Shown: piece by piece, positions 57,576 through 64,000 of the stretch
Numbering within the stretch: the stretch's first letter is position 1
Layout: every line of letters starts with the position of its first letter
NCBI RefSeq assembly: GCF_022581195.2
Contig: NC_061475.1
Location: 6,758,001 to 6,822,000 of the forward strand
Reading direction: 5' to 3'
DNA from: Helicoverpa zea
Taxonomy: Eukaryota > Arthropoda > Insecta > Lepidoptera > Noctuidae
Length of the DNA: 64,000 nucleotides
The notes under the pieces: generated by a model
Told to the model about the DNA's origin: nothing
What the model saw: only the letters and a program-made list of their open reading frames with translations
Database searches by the model: none
Position numbers and translations under genes: made by a program

Positions 57576-58933
57576 TTATAGTAATGAACCAAAATAATCA
57601 TTAATTAAATTACTTCGCACTGTTGCATCCCCCACATTTTCTAGACTACTTTGATTCACAACATCGTGTTCATCTGGCTCACCCACGGGGTAAATGGCTT
57701 CAAAATGGTCATCTCGCATATCTATTGCAATATTGTGCAACACTGCACATGCCACTATTACAGCCTGTACACGAGATACAGATAGCAAAATTTTTTTTGA
57801 TAAAATAGGGAATCTGTTTTTCCAAACCCCATAGGTTCTTTCTACTACATTTCTGCTTCTTATTTGGGATTCATTATACAGATGTTCTGCTGGAGTCATA
57901 GGAGTTTGTAGTGGAGTAAGTAGGTATGAAGTATTTTCATATCCTCTATCACCAACAATTACACAGTTTCTAAATTCTCCATTTTGAAGTCGTTGCTTTA
58001 TAAAAGAATTATTAAATATTGTTTGATCATGAGCTGCTCCTGGCCATCTAGCCACTATGTCCAAGATCCTTAACTTTGCACTCACTACAGTTTGCACATT
58101 AAAAGAAAATTGTGATTTCCTGTTTCTCCATTCTTCTGCATTGTTTCCACCTGAAAATAATGTAAACAGCATTTATAAAAACAGCTCAATTTGATCATTT
58201 GGTACATAGTTTGACAAATAATCCTTTATTTACATTACCATTCATAGTACCTATTTAATATATATTACCTGGAGATTTTATGGGTACATGGGTACAATCG
58301 ATAGCACCAATAAGCCTTGGGAATTTAGCTATATTGAAAAACTCTTGCTGTATGTCTTCAGTGTTGCTTGGGAATTTGATAAACAACCCACGCAATCGTG
58401 CAATAGCTTGTGAAACCAGGTAGACAAAGCGACTGGCAGAAGCTTTGCTTACACCAGAGAAATCACCTACTACTGTAAGAAAGCTTCCCGTCGCGTAAAA
58501 CCTCAATGTTAACAGTAGACGATTAATTGGCTTTATAGCCAAATTCCTGAAAAAAACATTGGAGTTAGATCAGGTATAGTTACAGTAGGTATATACAATA
58601 GCTAGACGGAGCCGAGACATTATAAGAATACAGGCTGCAGGTTAGGTATATGCTTACTTACCTTTCTGTAGGGACAGATATTGCTTTCTCAATAATTGAA
58701 TACACAAACATCACAGCTTTCTTAGTGAGTCTGAAGCGCGCCCTGAAGTCCGTTTCGTCTAATGTCTCCATATAGTTTATTCTTTCCCGATACACTGGAG
58801 TCTTGCGTGGTATTGTGAGTCTATCGAAATATTCATCAAACTCATCTTCAAGAGTCTCAAAAATGTCCATTGCCATTGAAATAGGTATATAATTGTTTAA
58901 AACACAACACGAACGAAAGAAAGAAAATGTCAT
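57576..58933 (-). CDS. PIF/Harbinger transposase (HARBI1-like), three exons
   Basis: DDE transposase that would cut and paste Harbinger elements into a 3-bp target. Exons on the minus strand: 58933-58662, 58546-58269 and 58150-57576. All borders are GT/AG and the phases fit, giving 374 codons from the first ATG. The second ATG at 58876 (MAMDIFETLEDEFDEYFDRL) is the more typical family start and gives 355, within the usual 350-400. The catalytic triad is visible: Asp in LIGAIDCTHVPIKSPG (exon 2), Asp in CVIVGDRGYENTSYLL and Glu in RNVVERTYGVWKNRFPIL (exon 3). The conserved WPGAAHDQTIFNNS precedes the second Asp. A helix-turn-helix-like stretch (FSGVSKASASRFV) is in exon 2. No stop or frameshift is seen, so it is potentially functional or recently active. 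A domesticated HARBI1 gene is less likely given the adjacent terminal repeat and partner gene. Confidence 0.9.
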
Positions 58934-59147
58934 TCAATTTTAACTGTCAAACACACTACTTATGTGTCGGATAACTGTGCTATTTGCCACTTCAACCGAC
59001 CCATAACTTATCGCTGACTTTATATGACACATAGCACTATTCGAAAGTCGTGAAACGCAAAAAATGTGTTTATCCTACAAATAAGTAACAAATAGCTTAT
59101 TCGGAACTTGTGCAGAACTTATCGGTACATTGTGAAACAGACCCTAA
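58934..59147. mobile_element. Right end of the Harbinger element
   Basis: The terminal sequence ends acattgtgaaacagaccc at 59144, i.e. gggtctgtttcacaatgt read inward, a typical Harbinger end. It is followed by taa (59145-59147), fitting the TWA target of this superfamily. Subterminal motifs repeat: aacttatcg occurs at about 59003 and 59117. The transposase promoter should lie here. No matching gggtctgtttcac was found to the left, so the left end is lost or outside what I could spot. Confidence 0.75.
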
Positions 59148-59811
59148 GGCTAATATTACACTGCGACATTTAAACAGAATTCGTTGTCTGTTCTTACGCT
59201 TAAATTAATTTTGAGACTTCTTAATTATTTTGAGAAAATTGGATCGGTTCACATTAAAAACCATTTTGTAGTATTTCCAAGAAATTATATTCTATACAAA
59301 CAAAAGTAAGGAAATTATTTTCTTGAGAAACTAGGTGACATGTTACTTTACAAAGTCGGATAAGGAGCCTGTGATCATGTGATCACAGTGATGATCTGTC
59401 TGTGTGATGTGTGTGTGTGTGTGTGATGTGCCATAGATTATTCTATGTAGTCATAGACATTTTGACGCAAAAGCTTAAAAATACACTTAAATACCTGTTA
59501 GAATGATAATATCCCGTAAAAATAGTTTGAAAGAAAACTCAAATTATCGCCAAAGCACAGCCTCAACTACCAATTTCTATTATATACGACTCAATTCACA
59601 CCTGGCCATATATTTACCATCTTTATCTGAAAACAATGGGAATTCTATTATTTGCGGATTCGTTTGTACCGTATTAATTAACTCTCTGTTCGGAACAATG
59701 CCATGAAGATATTGGTTTATGAATATTATAAGCATATGCATATCCGTTTAAATATTAAAAAAAAAAATGGCTTTAAGGACATTAACTGTCCAAACGTCTG
59801 TCTAAATGTCT
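59148..59811. other. Interval with a TG microsatellite
   Basis: (gt)n at about 59407-59424 inside tgtgtgatgtgtgtgtgtgt. A 67-codon plus-strand frame (59503-59706) has no features. Confidence 0.5.
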
Positions 59812-59972
59812 GATCTCTTTCCGGTCGTGTCGGATTGCCGTCCCATCGGGTTATGAGAGTGAAAGAATAGTGAGTGCACCTTTGTCTGCTCAAATGCTTG
59901 TGCACTATAATATGTCGTGCGCAGCTGGCTGATCTCCTTAAATGAGGACAGCCGCCGTGGCCGAAATCGGCC
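59812..59972 (+). repeat. LINE-tail-like repeat C, copy 3
   Basis: gatctctttccggtcgtgtc ggattgccgtcccatcgggt to cgtggccgaaatcggccgg. The minus-strand frames across 59726-60131 are by-products. Confidence 0.8.
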
Positions 59973-60590
59973 GGGGACGCCATTATAAATGTCTAAACAA
60001 ATATTCTTATACTGGCTGAAAGGACATGGAACTTGCCACTCCAGATCGAAAAGAGAGGAAAAGCCATCTGAGCGCCCTATGTCCCTGATGAAGGAAGCCA
60101 CGATGACATCTAACCACTCGTGTTTAACCAAAAAAAACTATGCTCACTCAGTATAATATTTATTTTTGCTCGCTTACAGAACTAGGACTTGTTAAGCATC
60201 ATCCATCTTCCCATCTTCCTAAAATATCCATCAAAACTTCTTTAATAGTTTCAGAAATAAGCGTAAAAGTTATGTAAGGTTCAAATTACCAAATAAACCA
60301 TTTCATTTCACAAAGCAACCAAAATATGAAAAACTTAAAAAAGAGAGCAAACAGCTTAGTTCCAGGATATATTTTGAATAAATATGCAAAATAAATTCAT
60401 AACGAAAAGGTACGTTTTTTTAAATATTCATCATTTTTTATTCAAAACCTTATAAATCGTATATATGAATATATTTGCTTGAAGTGACGTTGTTTTTAAA
60501 GAACTAGTGCCTGCCCGTGACTTTCTTTCTATATTCATATTTTTTGAAATTTTGCATTTATATAAGTAGTACTTTGTATGTACTATCCCA
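59973..60590. other. Interval without a gene
   Basis: Nothing beyond the short ATTTC-tailed scrap at 60255-60310. Confidence 0.4.
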
Positions 60591-60775
60591 ATTATGCTTG
60601 GGTCGGCTTTCAACGGATGAAATTGAGTACCAGTATTTTACATGGAGCGTCTGCCTATCTGACCCCCTCAAGTCAGTAACCTGGATAACCCGATAGTACT
60701 TACGTCACAGCAAAACTGGCTGTTACATTTCCTGATTGTCTTTACGAGTCAATTGGGCCTAGATACTGAACAAAG
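60591..60775 (-). mobile_element. Decayed SINE (tail A)
   Basis: tcccaattatgcttgggtcg gctttcaac, gagtaccagtattttacatg gagcgtctgcctatctgacc, then ccgatagtacttac. The head is gone. Confidence 0.72.
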
Positions 60776-61369
60776 AAAGCTTTGATAAATCTGTTTTTGT
60801 AAAGTTTATCCAGACATTTGGTCTATTTCTCCCTTCATCCATTTTCATTTTGGTTGTTTTTATCTTCATACTATATATACTCGCAAATTTTCTATCACTG
60901 GGTATTCAAAGTCGTTCTATTTTATATCATACTCTTTTCACAAAATCGTGGCGCACAATTCAAAATTGGATTTTTTCAAATCAACTTTACAGACCACAGC
61001 AAAAAGCGGTTAATTGCTATACGCGTCTATTTTCACTTCAGTAAAACACTGAATAGCCCTTTTCAGGTCAACAGAAGATATAAATTGTATGCTAGAAGCG
61101 TCACCATTCTCTCTCTATGTAGGTCGCACCGTGATTGTGTAGCTCTTAACTGAATCGAGGTAAAGATCGAAGTTTGCACTTATTATTTTTAAGTTGCGTT
61201 GTTTGCTTGCACGTTCCTGGAATATTAGGTTGTTGGTGAATTCGTCGAATATAGTGTACTTTGTGTTTTAGTTTGGTGTTGTTATCCAGAATAGAAATTA
61301 ATTCAATATTCAATATCACGTGAACTAAGCGTGATATTAAATCTTGAATATTTACTTATTTTATTTATT
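60776..61369. other. Interval without a gene
   Basis: A 111-codon plus-strand frame (60818-61153) is rich in Phe, Tyr and Ser, has no domain and looks like AT-driven chance. Confidence 0.4.
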
Positions 61370-61700
61370 TATTATACTTTTACTGAAAGTCGTGGTGGCC
61401 TAGTGGGTAAAGAACCAACCTCTCGAGTATGAGGGCGTGGGTTCAATTCAGGTCAGGCAAGTACCAATGCAACTTTTCTAAGTTTGTATGTACTTTCTAA
61501 GTATATCTTAGACACCAATGGCTGATATAAAGGTGAAGGAAAACATCTTGAGGAAACCTGGACTATAAAGTCTGTAATCACCAACCCACATTGAGCAAGC
61601 GGGGTGATTAACGCTCAATCCTTCTCCGTGTGGGAGGAGGCCTGTGCCCAGCAGTGGGACGATAAAAAGGCTGTAACAGTAAACAGTATTATACTTTTAC
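61370..61700 (+). mobile_element. Full-length SINE: tRNA-like head with tail B
   Basis: Flanked by tattatacttttac at 61370-61383 and 61687-61700. The head aagtcgtggtggcctagtgg (A box tggcctagtgg at 61396-61406) matches the heads at 3057 and 40693. The B box has decayed (ggttcaattca). The body is different: aggtgaaggaaaacatcttg ag, then ctccgtgtgggaggaggcct gtgcccagcagtgggacgat aaaaaggctg. Confidence 0.92.
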
Positions 61701-63811
61701 GACAAAATCTGATTAGATTCAACATTTTTGTTAAAATTTTAGCAGGAGCTAAATTAAGAGTATAAATCAGGTAAACCCATGTCTATTTTCATAACTTTTT
61801 GACCAAAAACCAATCAAAATATTATTAATCACAGAAAACTCATTTTGAATTCGAATTCGATTGGTTCAAATTCAAATGGTGACAATTTCATTGAAGTCAA
61901 ACTGGCCACCTATAAATCTGAATTCTGTTACTTTGATTAAAAAATATGTTTGATGAAAAGCCATTTTTTAAATTCTAATTTTGAAAATAGAATTTCAATC
62001 AAATGGATTCATTTATAAAGTTTTGGTTAGACTTTTTTGATTGGTTGGATTATTTTATTTTAATCCAGTTACATCTAAGCTTGCGGTAAATTATCATAGA
62101 ATTTTGAAAACAAACGCATGAAAATTAATGATGATTTTAATTGAATTAATCAATAGATTGTAATCAGAGTATTTTATCCAAAAAAGGGTGGGTGTTTATT
62201 TCCAAATACCTATTTTATGCTTTGCTTTAATTTATCATATTGTCTTAACACTAGGTATGTTTAATTCACTTCAAAGCAGATTTCAAACAGTTTCAGTTTT
62301 TTTTTTTTTTATTTCAGGAAAGCGTGTGATTCATAGTTGCAATTTATAATTTTGAAGTTGCCGACTCATATAAAGGTAATATACATAGGTATATACATGT
62401 GGATCTACAACACATAAGTATAGCTCAGCCGCTTTAGTGAAAGAAAACACCAATTTATTTACGTTACAGTAAAAAAAATGTTTTTTGTTTTGTTTATTAT
62501 AGTTTGTAGATAATTTTAAGTTTGTAAATGTAGAAATAGTTATAATTTTTATTGTAAATATGTTTAACCTAGTAAAGAATTGGAGACAAATACATATTTC
62601 TTATGTGCTAAAATCACATCCCAATCAGCCGAGCCACAAACACATAACATCTTGAAAACTAATCAGTGGTGACATGACTTCCATTAACGACGGAACTTAA
62701 CTAACTGCATTTGAAGTTGAGCGATCCATAATACATTATCTATATATACGTAAGATGTTCACTCTAATAGCTAAAAGCATACTAATTTATATACGGAATA
62801 TGTATTGCGTTTTAGCGTGCATTTATGCTTGGTAAATTGATAGATTAACTAGCTGATTTTCTGCGGTTTCACTCGGAACTAATGGGAGTAAAATATTATT
62901 GCTTATGTCACTCGGGAAGAGTTTAGGTTTCTAAGTGTGATTTTTTTTTTCAAATCGTCTCAGTTGTTTCACAGCCTTTAGGGTAAAAACAAACAACCAA
63001 AACTCTTTCATTTATTAGCGTCGATACAGCATTTCAGAGTGCTGATTCAGAATTTTCAAACTGACTTTCTCGAAACATTAACAAAGAAATAGCTTGAATC
63101 CAAAAATCCAATTTTCAGATACACATGCATACAGTCACAAAAAAGCCATTGACACTCTAAAAAAAAACACTCAATTTAAATAGCTGTGTTTAACGACTTT
63201 TTTTTCTCTGATCCAGTCCAGGTATTTTGTTCTGTAATTAGTCATGACAGTTATTTAGCATACCTTTTAATTGTGTTAATGGACTTTTGCTACTAACCGT
63301 ACATCGTTTTCAGAGCTCCACATCATTGTTTTAATATAGCAAAACGGTAAGACCGACCCTACCGTCGACCGACCCTTCAAAATTTTCGAACCCAGTAACC
63401 ACCTAATTTTAGCCCCCAAAAAGAGCACTTAAAGACCCAAAAATAAACCGAGACCCTAAATATCGTGCCCAATAGACCGTAAACAAACACATACATATAT
63501 ATTTATAACTGCTAATACCAACCTAATAGCGTTAACCGAACGAGTTTACACATTAACTGTAAGTTGGTAATCAATTATAGCCGATGTGTGCTTGTCAAAA
63601 ATGAGTGATGGCTAAAGAATTCGTAATTCCGTCTAACGTGTTCGTGTATTAATATTCTAGTACAGTGGGTGTTGTTTTCTGATATTGAATTCAGTCACTT
63701 GTGATGTTTTGGTGTAATTGTAGGGTGTGTTATTAAAGAACATATAAAAGTGAATAGAAGTGCGATGATTACAAGGGAATCTTCTAAAAACAAAGTTGGA
63801 TATAATTGACA
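61701..63811. other. Long interval without a gene
   Basis: 61830-62010 is rich in gaattcgaattcg/attcaaatt-type words. 62850-63010 is a decayed GGTTTCACCCGC-type fragment (ctgcggtttcactcggaact ... caaatcgtctcagttgtttc). No frame with a domain. Confidence 0.45.
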
Positions 63812-63895
63812 ACATCATCATCATCATCATCATCAGCCTATCGCAGTCCACTGCTGGACATAGGCCTCTCCAAGTGCACGCCACTGAGATCTATT
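63812..63895 (-). mobile_element. Extreme 3' end of an RTE-like LINE with (ATG)n tail
   Basis: Minus strand gaggcctatgtccagcagtg gactgcgataggctga reads EAYVQQWTAIG-stop, the standard ending of a common lepidopteran LINE ORF, followed by a gatgatgatgatg tail. The 75-codon frame there reads the wrong phase. Confidence 0.8.
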
Positions 63896-64000
63896 GACAA
63901 CATGTACACTCTCAAGTATATAATCTAAAATATAAAAGCTTTTTTTTAATTTAAGAAGAGTCAAGTTCGATCTATGTTTTTTTTCGTAGGTATAAGTATT

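Noticed and set aside
57255..57808. Frames opposite the Harbinger genes
   Set aside because: Antisense shadows of confirmed exons.
58934..59144. Domesticated host HARBI1 gene
   Set aside because: A Harbinger-type terminal sequence, a TAA target and a convergent partner gene show a transposon copy.
59726..60131. Minus-strand frames of 85 and 109 codons
   Set aside because: They read across LINE-tail repeat C, which also occurs at 11702 and 24441.
60818..61153. 111-codon plus-strand frame as a membrane protein
   Set aside because: Hydrophobic composition follows from T-rich DNA. No clean membrane-segment pattern with loops, and an overlapping second frame is equally open.

Overview
This window is eukaryotic nuclear DNA and almost certainly lepidopteran, probably a noctuid-like moth. 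It is AT-rich and intron-bearing, and it is packed with interspersed repeats that I recognise as typical of moths: SINEs ending in a GTTAGACTGGAAGCCGAC tail, the repeat ending CTCGCACTTGGCCGG plus a T-run, R1-like and RTE-like LINE 3' ends, and several MITE families. The species cannot be fixed from the sequence.

I find no convincing host gene. Most open frames are short and look like chance or repeat-derived reading. The window is best read as an intergenic stretch or one very long intron filled by successive insertions. The only coherent protein-coding unit is a PIF/Harbinger DNA transposon at about 56.8-59.15 kb. Its three-exon DDE transposase (minus strand) is open throughout. A convergent partner gene (plus strand) keeps three exons joined in phase but has lost its N-terminal DNA-binding part. 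One terminal repeat is visible at 59144; no matching left end was found.

Layout. 1-0.53 kb: minus-strand, frameshifted start of a DIRS-type reverse transcriptase and the end of the preceding ORF, cut by the window edge. 0.54-1.26 kb: GC-rich minisatellite (108-bp then 99-bp units) made of regularly spaced mini-hairpins. 3-13 kb: SINEs, MITEs and LINE tails, including a SINE inside an R1-like fragment with a 19-bp duplication. 18-28 kb: SINEs, an RTE C-terminus, a perfect 33-bp hairpin and several TIR elements with nested insertions. 31-42 kb: further MITE and SINE copies and a local duplication with a SINE between the copies. 42.09-42.89 kb: 5'-truncated R1-like LINE with a 16-bp target-site duplication. 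47.4-47.7 kb: a perfect 118-bp inverted repeat around a 34-nt spacer. 52-55 kb: MITE copies, one split by an R1-like tail. 56.8-59.15 kb: Harbinger. 59.8-64 kb: LINE tails and SINEs.

The elements show modular evolution. One tRNA-like SINE head occurs with two unrelated tails, and one of these tails also occurs behind a different, 5S-rRNA-like head. Several nested insertions give a relative age order. The strongest leads are the identical 118-bp inverted repeat, the hairpin minisatellite beside the DIRS remnant, and the Harbinger element with its intact transposase reading frame.
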